Positions 1 through 9,419 of a stretch of 64,000 nucleotides of DNA are shown in pieces. The notes under the pieces are model-generated. The model ran no database searches. It saw nothing but the letters and a program-made list of their open reading frames with translations, and was not told the origin of the DNA. Source of the DNA: Streptomyces griseoviridis (GTDB taxonomy: Bacteria; Actinomycetota; Actinomycetes; Streptomycetales; Streptomycetaceae); the NCBI RefSeq assembly GCF_005222485.1, contig NZ_CP029078.1, positions 558,001 through 622,000 on the forward strand, given 5' to 3'. The position numbers and the translations under genes are program-made. Positions within the stretch are counted from its first letter, which is position 1. Every line of letters begins with the position of its first letter.

Positions 1-1010
<1,010 letters not shown>

Positions 1011-1056
1011 CCGGGGCGCGGGGCGACGACGAGACAGCGGGGCGGCGGGCGGCACG

Positions 1057-2406
1057 ATGGGCGAGTTGGTACCCGGGGGCAACATGCCCCTCCCGGAGGG
1101 AGCCCTGCGCGTCCGGGTGGCCGGCCCCTTCGACGTGTCGGCGCTCATCACGGACGACGGCGGCAAGGTCGGCGGCGACGGCGACTTCGTCTTCTACAAC
1201 CAGCCGGCCGCCCCCGGCGCCCGCCTCGGCGGCGACACCCTCACCGTCGACCCGCCGCGGCTGCGCCCCGGGGCGACCCGGGTCACGGTGGTCGTCACCC
1301 CGGCCGAACCCGGCACCCCGCTGGGCGACCTCCCCTCCCCCACCCTCCAGGTCAGCGCGCCGGACGGCCGCCCGCTGGCCCTGTTCGCGCCACCGCGCCC
1401 CCGGCAGGAGACGGTGCTGCTGCTCGCCGAGATCTACCGGCGCGACGGCGCCTGGAGACTCCGCGCGCTCGGCCAGGGCTACGCCGAAGGACTCGCCGGA
1501 ATCGCCCGCGACTTCGGCGTGGACGTGTCCGACGAACCGACCGCGCCCCCCGGCCCTCCCCCGCGCACCCGGACCTCTCCCCCGCCGGCCCTCGTCCCCC
1601 CTCCCGCGCGGTCCGTCCCGCCCCCGCCCGATCCGGACGGCTTCCTCACCCTGGTCAACCCCGCCCGCGCCGCGGCCGGTGCGCCGCCCGTCGCCCTCGA
1701 CGCCCGGCTGACGGCCGCCGCCCGCGCGCACGCCGCCGCCATGGCCGCCGCGGGCCGCCTCGGCACCGAGGGCGCGGACGGGGTCTCGGTGCACCAGCGG
1801 GTCACCGCCGCCGGGTACGCGTACCTCGCCAGCGGCGAGCACCTGGTGTCCGGGCCGCGCACCCCCGCCGACTTCGTGGCGTACTGCCTCGGCGAGGAAC
1901 GGCCCCGACGCACCTTGCGGGAGCGGGAGTTCACCCACGCGGGCATCGCGCACGTCCGCGACGGCCGCTCGGGCGACACCTTCTGGACCGCGCTGTGGGC
2001 GAGCCCCCTCACCCCCGAGGGCCTGTCGCGGACGACGGCCGAGGTCGTCGCCCTCACCAACGCGGAGCGGACGAGGGCCGGGCTGCGCCCGCTCGTCACC
2101 GACCCGCTCCTCGGTGTCGCCGCGCAGGCGCACAGCGCGGACATGGTGGCGCGGGCCTTCTACTCCCACACCTCACCCGAGGGCGGCCGGCCGTGGGACC
2201 GGGCGGCGGCCGCGGGCTCCCGGCGGCGCTCGATCGGCGAGAACATCGCGTGCGGGCAGCGCTGGGCCGCCGAGGTCGTCGAGGGCTGGATGAACAGCCC
2301 TGGCCACCGCGCCAACATCCTCAAGCCGGACTTCACCCACATCGGCGTCGGCTTCGAGGGCGGCGGCCCTGCGGGCACCTACTGGACCCAACTGTTCGGC
2401 GCCTGA
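1057..2406 (+). CDS. TerD-domain protein fused to two CAP (SCP/PR-1) domains
   Basis: A 449-residue product. I chose the ATG at 1057 because it gives the TerD-type beginning MGELVPGGNMPLP. Residues 1-160 resemble a TerD (tellurium resistance/calcium-binding) domain, about 160-195 are a proline-rich linker, and about 196-330 and 330-449 are two CAP domains. The second CAP domain is intact (SHTSP, GENIA, SPGHRANILKP, HIGVGF); the first has lost the GHRxNIL box (ERPRRTLRER) and looks degenerate. No signal peptide or transmembrane segment is visible, which is odd because CAP domains are normally extracellular. The next gene encodes an AIM24 protein, a family I recall as common near TerD genes in Streptomyces. 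The biochemical role is unknown. Confidence 0.82.
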   Translation: MGELVPGGNMPLPEGALRVRVAGPFDVSALITDDGGKVGGDGDFVFYNQPAAPGARLGGDTLTVDPPRLRPGATRVTVVVTPAEPGTPLGDLPSPTLQVSAPDGRPLALFAPPRPRQETVLLLAEIYRRDGAWRLRALGQGYAEGLAGIARDFGVDVSDEPTAPPGPPPRTRTSPPPALVPPPARSVPPPPDPDGFLTLVNPARAAAGAPPVALDARLTAAARAHAAAMAAAGRLGTEGADGVSVHQRVTAAGYAYLASGEHLVSGPRTPADFVAYCLGEERPRRTLREREFTHAGIAHVRDGRSGDTFWTALWASPLTPEGLSRTTAEVVALTNAERTRAGLRPLVTDPLLGVAAQAHSADMVARAFYSHTSPEGGRPWDRAAAAGSRRRSIGENIACGQRWAAEVVEGWMNSPGHRANILKPDFTHIGVGFEGGGPAGTYWTQLFGA

Positions 2407-2498
2407 CGGGGGTTCCAGGGCTCCGCCGCGCACTGCCCGGCGAAGCCCGTCGTGCCCCGATCTTGGCGCGGGGGCCCGTCCCGGGTCAGGATGCCCGT

Positions 2499-3176
2499 AT
2501 GAAGGGTGATCTGTTTTCCAGTGAGCACATGGTCCAGCCCGCCACCGCGCCGGGCATGACCGTCGAGAACGCGAAGTGCGTCAGGTACGCGGTGGACGGC
2601 GAGATGTACGCCCGGCAGGGCGCCATGATCGCCTTCCGCGGGAACCTCAAGTTCGAACGCAAGGGCCAGGGCGTGGGCGGCATGTTCAAGCGCGCGGTCA
2701 CCGGGGAGGGGCTGCCGTTGATGGCGGCGCGCGGTCAGGGCGAGGCCTGGTTCGCGCACGAGGCGCAGAACTGCTTCATCGTCGAGATCGACCCCGGCGA
2801 CGAGTTCACCGTCAACGGCCGCAACGTCCTGTGCTTCGACGCCACGCTGTCGTACCGGATAGGCACCGTGAAGGGCGCGGGCATGACCGGCGGCGGCCTG
2901 TTCAACAGCGTCTTCACCGGGCACGGCAAGCTCGGTCTGGTCTGCGAGGGCGATCCGCTGCTCATCCCGGTGTCGCCGCAGTACCCGGTGTACGTCGACA
3001 CGGACGCGGTGGTCGGCTGGACGGCCGGGCTGGAGACCTCGCTGCACCGCTCGCAGTCCATCGGCTCGATGCTGCGCGGCGGTTCGGGTGAGGCGGTGCA
3101 GCTGATGCTCCAGGGCGAGGGGTTCGTGGTGGTGCGTCCGAGCGAGGCGACGCCGCAGAAGGCCGAACAGCACTGA
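2499..3176 (+). CDS. AIM24 family protein
   Basis: A 225-residue protein beginning MKGDLFSSEHM. Gly-rich beta-strand repeats (GAMIAFRGNLKFERK, GGGLFNSVFTG, GEGFVVVRPSE) match the AIM24/TerD-associated beta-prism-like family, which in eukaryotes includes a mitochondrial inner-membrane biogenesis factor; the bacterial role is unknown. No signal or membrane helix is present. A tiny frame, ATG CCC GTA TGA, overlaps the start and is probably meaningless. The gene lies 92 bp after the TerD-CAP gene on the same strand and may be co-transcribed with it. Confidence 0.8.
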   Translation: MKGDLFSSEHMVQPATAPGMTVENAKCVRYAVDGEMYARQGAMIAFRGNLKFERKGQGVGGMFKRAVTGEGLPLMAARGQGEAWFAHEAQNCFIVEIDPGDEFTVNGRNVLCFDATLSYRIGTVKGAGMTGGGLFNSVFTGHGKLGLVCEGDPLLIPVSPQYPVYVDTDAVVGWTAGLETSLHRSQSIGSMLRGGSGEAVQLMLQGEGFVVVRPSEATPQKAEQH

Positions 3177-3291
3177 CCTGGGCCGCTTCCGCGGCGTTCG
3201 TCCGGGATGACCGAGTTGACCCGCGTCGGGTTGCCGACCAGGGTGAGCGTCGGTACGGATTCTCGCCCCCCGTGCCGGAAAGGTGCCTGCC

Positions 3292-4251
3292 GTGATCGAC
3301 ATGTCGCAGATCGAAGCCGCCGCCGAGCGGATCGCCGACCAGGTGGTGCGTACGCCGACGGTCCCGAGCCCCGGTCTGTCGACGCTGCTCGGCGTGCCCG
3401 TCACCGTCAAGCTCGAACTGCTCCAGCGCACCGGCTCGTTCAAGGCGCGCGGCGCCGCGGCGAAGCTGCTGTCGCTGAGCGAGCGGGAGCGGGCCGCCGG
3501 GGTCTTCGCGATCAGCGGCGGCAACCACGGCATCGCGGTCGCGGTGATGGCCGCCGCCCTCGATGTGAAGGCCACGGTCGTGATGCCGCGTTCCGCGTCC
3601 GCGTACGCCGTCGAGCAGGTGGAGGCGGCGGGCGCGTCGCTGCGGCTGACCGACGGCATGGACGAGGCGTTCGGGACGGTGGCCAGGCTCCAGGAGGAGG
3701 GGCTGACGCTGGTCCACCCCTTTGACGACCCGGTGGTGATCGCCGGGCAGGGCACGGTGGGGCTGGAGTTCGCCGAGGACGCGGGTGAGGTGACCGACTT
3801 CGTCGTCAGCGTCGGCGGCGGCGGGCTGATCGCGGGCGTGGCGACGGCGCTGCGGGAGCTGCGCCCCGGGGCGCGGATCTGGGGTGTGGAGACCGGGGGC
3901 GCGGAGGCGATGTCCGCGGCGCTCGCGGCGGGCGGCCCGGTCCCGGTGCCCCTGTCGTCGGTGGTGACGACGCTCAGCGCGCCCTCGGTGTCCCGGCTCA
4001 CCTACGACCATGTGGCGGCGCTGGTCGACGAGGTCCTCGTGGTGCCCGACCGGGACGCGGTCCAGGGCACCCTCGATCTCGCGCGCCACGCGAAGGTGTG
4101 GACCGAGCCGGCCGCGGGGTGCGCGCTCGCCGCGGCCCGCCTGGTCGTCGAGCGGGTCGGCGCCGACGCCCGGATCGGGCTCGTGGTGTGCGGCGGCAAC
4201 ACGACCGTCGAGGACGTCATGGCGTGGGCCGAGCGGTTCGGACTCAGGTGA
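3292..4251 (+). CDS. PLP-dependent threonine dehydratase / serine racemase-like enzyme
   Basis: A 319-residue fold-type II PLP enzyme. Residues around GSFKARGAAAKL contain the Schiff-base lysine, SGGNHGIAV is the phosphate/substrate loop, and VGGGGLIAGVA is the glycine-rich PLP-phosphate loop. This is the catabolic threonine dehydratase/serine racemase group (amino acid to 2-oxoacid plus ammonia); the C-terminal ACT regulatory domain of biosynthetic IlvA is absent. The start is the GTG at 3292, because GGAAAGG (3277-3283) sits 8 bp upstream; the GTG at 3283 overlaps that site. Substrate preference between Thr and Ser is not decidable. Confidence 0.85.
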   Translation: MIDMSQIEAAAERIADQVVRTPTVPSPGLSTLLGVPVTVKLELLQRTGSFKARGAAAKLLSLSERERAAGVFAISGGNHGIAVAVMAAALDVKATVVMPRSASAYAVEQVEAAGASLRLTDGMDEAFGTVARLQEEGLTLVHPFDDPVVIAGQGTVGLEFAEDAGEVTDFVVSVGGGGLIAGVATALRELRPGARIWGVETGGAEAMSAALAAGGPVPVPLSSVVTTLSAPSVSRLTYDHVAALVDEVLVVPDRDAVQGTLDLARHAKVWTEPAAGCALAAARLVVERVGADARIGLVVCGGNTTVEDVMAWAERFGLR

Positions 4252-4274
4252 ATTCCCGACTCCGTTCGGGATTC
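4250..4274 (+). terminator. Possible weak terminator hairpin after PLP enzyme gene
   Basis: GAATTCCCGA (4250-4259) pairs with TCGGGATTC (4266-4274) with a one-base bulge, directly at the stop codon of the upstream gene. There is no clear U-tract. Confidence 0.35.
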
Positions 4275-4347
4275 CTTTGAACACATCCCGTCACCCCTCG
4301 CGTACCTCTGGGAAAGGTGAGACCCAGGGGTTCGACGAGGGATGACC

Positions 4348-5997
4348 ATGGTCAAGGCGCATGTCTTCACACACGAGTTGGTCGCCGGGAGGTATCGGCT
4401 CGTCGACGTGGTCCACCGCGAGACCAACCGCGTCTGCTGGTACGGGACCGCCGTCGAGGACCAACGCCCTTTCCTGCTCACGGAGATCGCGCTGCCGCCC
4501 GATCCGGAGGGGGAGGCCGATCCCCGGGTGGCCGCCCGCGCCCTGCGGATGTCCGGCACGATGGGCGCGGTGGCTCCCGGCCGGGTCGCGACGGTCGTGG
4601 ACGCGGTGGCCGGCGACGGCCGGCTGTGGATCGTCGCCGAGTGGATCGACGGCGTGCCGCTCTCCGAACTCCTGGCGCGGCAGGGCACGTTCGAGCCCGC
4701 GCGGGTCGCGCGGCTCGGCCTCGACGTGCTCGCCGTGCTGGAGACCGCGCACCGGGAGGGCATCACCCACGGCGAGTTGAGCCCAGGCCAGGTGTACGTG
4801 CGAGGCGACGACTCGGTCCTGGTGACCGGTTTCGGGCTGGCCGGTGCCACCCTCGCGCCCCGGCTCACCGCCCCCTCGTACGCCTCCCCCGAGCAGGCCC
4901 GCGACGAGCGGATCGGGCCCGCCGCCGATCTGTGGGCGCTGGGCGCGATCCTCTACACGATGCTGGAGGGGCGGCCGCCGTACCGGGAGCGCGAGCGGCC
5001 CGAGGCCACGTTGCGGGGTGTGGACCGGCTGCCGTTGCGGACGCCGGTGCGCGCGGGTCCGCTGGGCCGGACCGTTCTGGGGCTGCTGCGCAAGGACTGC
5101 CGGGAGCGGCTGACCCGGGTCGTGGTGCGGGACGCCCTGCTGCGGGTCGCGGCCGAGGAGCCGGGGCCGGCCGATGAGCCAGGGGCGCGGGCGGGGGCGG
5201 GCGGGCGGTGCACCGGGGCGGGCCGGGGCAGACGGGCGATGATCGGCGGCACGGTCCTGGCCACGGCGACGGTCGCGGTGGCCGTCCTCGCCGCCGCCCA
5301 CGGGCTGCCGGGCACCGACGAGGCGCCCGCGAGCGCGGCCACCCACCCGTCGGCCCGCGCCTCCGTGTCCGGCTCCCGCCCCGAGGGCTCAGGCGGCCGA
5401 GGTCCGGCCCCGGGCGCGTCGGCATCGGACCCGGCGCCGTCCCCGTCGCCGTCCCGGTCCTCGTCGACGGCCCCTGGGAGGCGGCCGAGCGCCTCCCCGA
5501 GCGCCCCGCCCTCACCCTCACCCACCGGGCCACCGGCCGGATTCCGCGTCCTCACCTCGCCCGAGGGCTTCTCGGTGGCGCTCCCCCAGGGCTGGAAGGC
5601 GCTGGAGACCGCCCGGTCGGGGGATCTCGCGTCCCGGGTGACGTTCGGGGCGCCCGGCGACCCGCGCACCCTCGCCGTGACGTACAGCGAGCGGGTCGGC
5701 GCGGACCCCGTCGCCGTCTGGCGGGACGACGTCGAACCGGATCTGGCGCGGTCCGAAGGGTTCCGGCGGCTCGGGGACATCGAGGCGACGACGTACCAGG
5801 GGCGCAGGGCCGCCGACATGGAGTGGCTGTCCGTCGTGGACGGCGCGCGGCTGCGCACCCTGGGCCGGGGTCTCCTGCTCGGCGGCGGCCGGGGCTTCTC
5901 GCTGCGCTGGACCACCCCGGCCGCCGACTGGGACGACACCGTCAACCGGCGGGCCCTCGCGACGTTCTTCCGGACGTTCCGGGTGACGTCAGGCTGA
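4348..5997 (+). CDS. Membrane pseudokinase with extracytoplasmic sensor-like domain
   Basis: A 549-residue protein. I chose the ATG at 4348 because GAGG at 4337-4340 is 7 bp upstream; an in-frame ATG at 4342 abuts that site. Residues 1-270 have the Ser/Thr kinase outline (AEWIDGVPLSELL, ASPEQARDERIGPAADLWALG, RPPY), but every catalytic motif is lost: no GxGxxG loop, FLLTEI where the VAIK lysine belongs, HGELSPGQ for HRDLKPxN, and GFG for DFG. A transmembrane helix follows (about 297-318), then a Ser/Pro/Ala linker and a C-terminal domain of about 150 residues (from PPAGFRVLTSPEGFSVALP) that should be outside the cell. It is probably a scaffold or signal receiver, not an active kinase. The 3' end overlaps the convergent gene by 9 bp. 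Confidence 0.8.
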   Translation: MVKAHVFTHELVAGRYRLVDVVHRETNRVCWYGTAVEDQRPFLLTEIALPPDPEGEADPRVAARALRMSGTMGAVAPGRVATVVDAVAGDGRLWIVAEWIDGVPLSELLARQGTFEPARVARLGLDVLAVLETAHREGITHGELSPGQVYVRGDDSVLVTGFGLAGATLAPRLTAPSYASPEQARDERIGPAADLWALGAILYTMLEGRPPYRERERPEATLRGVDRLPLRTPVRAGPLGRTVLGLLRKDCRERLTRVVVRDALLRVAAEEPGPADEPGARAGAGGRCTGAGRGRRAMIGGTVLATATVAVAVLAAAHGLPGTDEAPASAATHPSARASVSGSRPEGSGGRGPAPGASASDPAPSPSPSRSSSTAPGRRPSASPSAPPSPSPTGPPAGFRVLTSPEGFSVALPQGWKALETARSGDLASRVTFGAPGDPRTLAVTYSERVGADPVAVWRDDVEPDLARSEGFRRLGDIEATTYQGRRAADMEWLSVVDGARLRTLGRGLLLGGGRGFSLRWTTPAADWDDTVNRRALATFFRTFRVTSG

Positions 5998-7434
5998 CGG
6001 GCGTGGCGCCCGCAGCGCGCGCAGCGGGGCGCCGTCCAGCGGGGTGGTGTGCCAGTGCGCGGTGAAGGCGCGGTCGGGCAGTGAGCAGGTCACGGTCAGC
6101 CGGTGCGGGGTCTCGAGGAACACCAGGTCCGCGGTCAGCGTGTCCTGGTCGCTCCAGCCGCCGCTCACGGCGACCGGCGGCGGCCCGTCGGTGACGCTCC
6201 AGCCGGCCTGCGGCAGCCGGGCCGTCGTCCGGTGTCCGCCCTCGGTGAGGGCGAGCGACCAGCCGTCGGCGTCCGCCGTCACGGTGACGGCCGTCAGCCG
6301 GGGCTGTGCGGCGCAGCCGCCGTCGCGCGGGCCGAACTCGGCGCCCGACCAGTCCTGTGCGCGCTCCGGCGGGGCGGGCTTCCCGGTGGCGGGCGGCAGC
6401 GCGAGCGCGGCGAGGCGCCGGGCCAGCGCGGTGTCCTGCTCGTCCCGGCCGGTCAGCGGCTCGGGGCCGAAGGCGGGCACCAGGTGCTCCCAGACCAGGT
6501 CGAGGAGGAGTTGGCCGCTCTGCGCGGCCGTCGTCGTGGCGATCACGGCGTCCTGCTCGGGCAGCACCAGGCAGAACTGCCCGTAGGCGCCGTCGCCCCG
6601 GTAGCCGTGCCGGGAGCGCCAGAACTGGTAGCCGTAGCCGCGCTCGCCGTCCGGGGCGAGCGGGTCGGGCGGGGTGGCGCCGGTGGCGATGTGCGCGCGG
6701 GTGGCGTCGGCCACCCATCCCTCGGGCAGCAGCCGCCTGCCCCGCAGGACGCCGTCGCGCAGATACAGCTCGCCGAGCCTGGCGAGGGCGTCGGTGGCGG
6801 CGTACAGGCCGCTGAAGCCGATCTCGCGCCCTGAGCGGTCGCGCACCCAGGCCGTTGCGCCGATCCCGAGCGGGTCGAGGAGCCGGGGGCGCAGGTAGTC
6901 GGTGAGGGACTGCCCGGTGACCCGCTGGACGATCGCGCCGAGGGCGTACGTCGCGGGCTGGTTGTAGGCGAACACGGTGCCCGGGTCGTGCTCGGGCGGC
7001 ACTCGCAGGAATCCGCGCACCAGGTCGTCGCGGTCCTCGGCGCGGGCCCGGTCCCAGGTCTCGTCCTCGTGGCCGCTGGCCATGGCCGCGACGTGCCGGA
7101 CGAGCATCGCGCGGCTGCGCGGGTCGGTGACGTCGGCGTCCAGCTCGGGGAAGTACGAGAGGACGGTGTCGTCGAAGTCCAGCAGTCCCTCACCGGCGGC
7201 GATCCCGGCGGCCGTCGCGGTGAAGCTCTTGCTGAGCGAGTACAGCAGGTGGGGGCGGCGCTCCGTGTAGGGCGCCCACCAGCCGGACGCGACGAGGTGT
7301 CCGTGGCGCAGGATCATGAGGCTGTGCGGTTCGAGCCCGGGGGTCGCTTCGACGGCGTCGAGGAAGGCGTGGACGCGGGTGGCGTCGACGCCTTGGGCGG
7401 CGGGGGCTGCGGCGGGCAGCGGGCGAACACTCAT
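5989..7434 (-). CDS. Serine hydrolase, beta-lactamase/esterase family
   Basis: 481 residues with SxxK as S-L-S-K (in LLYSLSKSFTATAAG) and the YxN-like YNQ (VFAYNQPATYAL); the third motif position holds GDGAYGQ rather than KTG or HTG. An N-terminal domain of about 370 residues is followed by a beta-rich C-terminal domain of about 110 residues, as in larger class C-like esterases. No signal peptide is visible, so a cytoplasmic esterase or amidase is likely. The last 9 bp overlap the end of the pseudokinase gene on the other strand. Confidence 0.85.
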   Translation of the reverse strand: MSVRPLPAAAPAAQGVDATRVHAFLDAVEATPGLEPHSLMILRHGHLVASGWWAPYTERRPHLLYSLSKSFTATAAGIAAGEGLLDFDDTVLSYFPELDADVTDPRSRAMLVRHVAAMASGHEDETWDRARAEDRDDLVRGFLRVPPEHDPGTVFAYNQPATYALGAIVQRVTGQSLTDYLRPRLLDPLGIGATAWVRDRSGREIGFSGLYAATDALARLGELYLRDGVLRGRRLLPEGWVADATRAHIATGATPPDPLAPDGERGYGYQFWRSRHGYRGDGAYGQFCLVLPEQDAVIATTTAAQSGQLLLDLVWEHLVPAFGPEPLTGRDEQDTALARRLAALALPPATGKPAPPERAQDWSGAEFGPRDGGCAAQPRLTAVTVTADADGWSLALTEGGHRTTARLPQAGWSVTDGPPPVAVSGGWSDQDTLTADLVFLETPHRLTVTCSLPDRAFTAHWHTTPLDGAPLRALRAPRPSA

Positions 7435-7543
7435 ACGAGCATCCTGCCGGACGGGCGGGGCGCGGCCCAGCCCTGCCGGGACCGGCCGGCGCCTGCCGTT
7501 AGGCTTCCGGCCGTACCGTTCCCCCCGTACAGGAGAGTCATCC

Positions 7544-8575
7544 GTGACCCTAGCGATCGCTCCGTCCGAGGCGTCCCAGGCGCCGTTGTCCGATCTCGTC
7601 GCGCGCGACGCGCGGGAGTTCGGGGTCTACGCCAGGACCGGGGGGTGGGCCTTCGCGCTGATGGTGGCGCGCAGCGTCCGGCCCGGCGGGCAGGGTCCGG
7701 ACGAGACGCCCAAGGTGTCCGCGAAGGAGTTCGCCGAGCTGGCGCAGTGCTCCCCCGACCGGGTCATGCGCTACTACAAGGCGTGGGACCGGGCCGCCGA
7801 CGACGGCGTGGTCCCGCACTTCGAGGCCCTCGCGCCCGGTCAGGAGACCGAACTCCCGGACGGCGACCTCTGGTCGACGTACTACGTCTCCCGCAACAGC
7901 GCCGCCTCGGAGCGGGGCACCGCCATCACGGAGGCCGCCGAGGCCGAGGGCATCCGCCCGACCAAGGCGCTGGAGGTCGCGGAGAACCCGACCGCGCTGC
8001 GCGCCGCGATCCTCGCCGACCCGTCGACGGCCCGCGCCGCCCGGCAGGCGCTGCTCGACCGGGTGCGTGAGGACCCGTCGTTGCAGGCGGAGCTGGCGCG
8101 GGACGTGGTGCGCACGGACGATCTGAAGAAGGCCGTCGCCAGCGAGAGCAGGACGGTCGACCGGATCGGGTACGTGCGGCAGATCGCCGAGTCGGGGCAG
8201 ATGAAGACGCCCGCCGGGCAGACCGTCGACGCACCCGTGGACCTGCGTCAGGAGGCCGAGCGGCATCTGTCGCTCCTCGACGAGCTGGAGGGCGACGGCG
8301 AGGACGTCAGCGGCGAGTGGGTCAGCGAGGCGTACGACACCGTGAAGTCGATGGTCGTCGAGATGGTGGAGACCGACCCCGAACTCCGGGTCCAGGAGCG
8401 GCGGACGAAGTTCCACAACAGTCTCCAGAAGGCGACGAAGGCGTTCGAGGAGCTGACCTTCGACGACGCGCGGGACTTCCTCGACGAGGGCGACGACGAC
8501 ATCGTGCGGCGTCTCGAAGAACTCCAGGAGGCCATCGGCACCGCGCTGAGCGCGCTGCGCGGCCCCCGCGACTGA
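7544..8575 (+). CDS. Conserved hypothetical protein, possible DNA-binding N-terminus
   Basis: A 343-residue cytoplasmic protein of unknown function. The GTG start at 7544 is set by AGGAGAG at 7531-7537. The N-terminal third includes SAKEFAELAQCSPDRVMRY, which reads like a helix-turn-helix (inference). A middle region rich in Ala/Glu/Arg helices (KALEVAENPTALRAAILADP) is followed by an acidic helical C-terminus with coiled-coil character (VRRLEELQEAIGTALSAL). The layout recalls ParB/KorB-like or replication-accessory proteins, but no diagnostic motif allows assignment. Confidence 0.75.
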   Translation: MTLAIAPSEASQAPLSDLVARDAREFGVYARTGGWAFALMVARSVRPGGQGPDETPKVSAKEFAELAQCSPDRVMRYYKAWDRAADDGVVPHFEALAPGQETELPDGDLWSTYYVSRNSAASERGTAITEAAEAEGIRPTKALEVAENPTALRAAILADPSTARAARQALLDRVREDPSLQAELARDVVRTDDLKKAVASESRTVDRIGYVRQIAESGQMKTPAGQTVDAPVDLRQEAERHLSLLDELEGDGEDVSGEWVSEAYDTVKSMVVEMVETDPELRVQERRTKFHNSLQKATKAFEELTFDDARDFLDEGDDDIVRRLEELQEAIGTALSALRGPRD

Positions 8576-8665
8576 GGGCCTTTCCGCCCGTCCGCTGAGT
8601 AGCCGTACTCATGCCGTCGCCCGGTGCGCCCAGCAGCATGGGGGCTCTCACGAGGAGGAGCTCCC

Positions 8666-9322
8666 ATGACCGTGCTCGCACACCCCGCACCCCCGGCCCG
8701 GCGGTTGCTGCCCGCCCTGTCCGCCGCCCTGGTGGTGGTGGCTCTCGCCGTGTCGGCGTGGGGGCCGAAGGACCGTACGACGTGGTTCCTGGAGACGGTG
8801 TGGGTGCTGGTGGGGCTGCCGCTGGTGGTGCTGGCCCGGCGGCGGTTCCCGCTGACGAACCTGCTGTGCGTCCTGCTGGCCGCGCACGCGCTGGTGCTGA
8901 TGGTGGGCGGTCACTGGACGTACGCGGAGGTCCCGGCCGGTGACTGGGTGCGGGACGCGTTCGGTCTCGACCGCAATCCCTACGACCGGTTCGGGCACCT
9001 GATGCAGGGCTTCGTTCCCGCGGTCCTGGTGCGGGAGCTGCTCAGCCGTACCTCGCCGCTGCGGGGCAGCCGCTGGCTCGCGCCGCTGACGGTGTGCGCG
9101 TGCCTCGCCTTCAGCGCCGTCTTCGAGATGCTGGAGTGGCTGGCCGCGGTGGTCGGCGGGCAGGCGGCGGACGCCTTCCTCGCCACCCAGGGCGATGTGT
9201 GGGACACCCAGTGGGACATGTTCTGCGCGCTGATCGGCGCCACCGTGTCGGTGCTGGTCCTCAGCCGGGTGCACGACCGGCAGCTGGCGGCGCTCGAAGA
9301 GGCGGGCCGACGGGCGGTGTGA
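8666..9322 (+). CDS. DUF2238 (YjdF-like) integral membrane protein
   Basis: 218 residues. An excellent ribosome site, GAGGAGGAG (8652-8660), fixes the ATG at 8666. About six hydrophobic helices are visible. Family-typical residues are the conserved YDRFGHLMQGF segment and the later FEMLEWLAA and QGDVWDTQWDM segments. E. coli YjdF belongs to this family; its function is unknown. It probably resides in the cytoplasmic membrane as a single-gene unit ending in a strong hairpin. Confidence 0.85.
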   Translation: MTVLAHPAPPARRLLPALSAALVVVALAVSAWGPKDRTTWFLETVWVLVGLPLVVLARRRFPLTNLLCVLLAAHALVLMVGGHWTYAEVPAGDWVRDAFGLDRNPYDRFGHLMQGFVPAVLVRELLSRTSPLRGSRWLAPLTVCACLAFSAVFEMLEWLAAVVGGQAADAFLATQGDVWDTQWDMFCALIGATVSVLVLSRVHDRQLAALEEAGRRAV

Positions 9323-9336
9323 CGGCGCCGCGTGCG

Positions 9337-9377
9337 GACGGCGGCGGTGGGCGGGGGTTCCGCTCACCGCCGCCGTC
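9337..9377. terminator. Bidirectional terminator hairpin
   Basis: A perfect 13-bp stem (9337-9349 with 9365-9377) continues through a G-U pair into GCGG/CCGC, giving about 18 bp closed by a 5-nt loop. It sits between two convergent genes (8666-9322 and 9420-10403). Confidence 0.7.
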
Positions 9378-9419
9378 GCGTGCGTGGCCGGCGGGCGCTC
9401 ACCGCCGCCGTCGTGTCCG

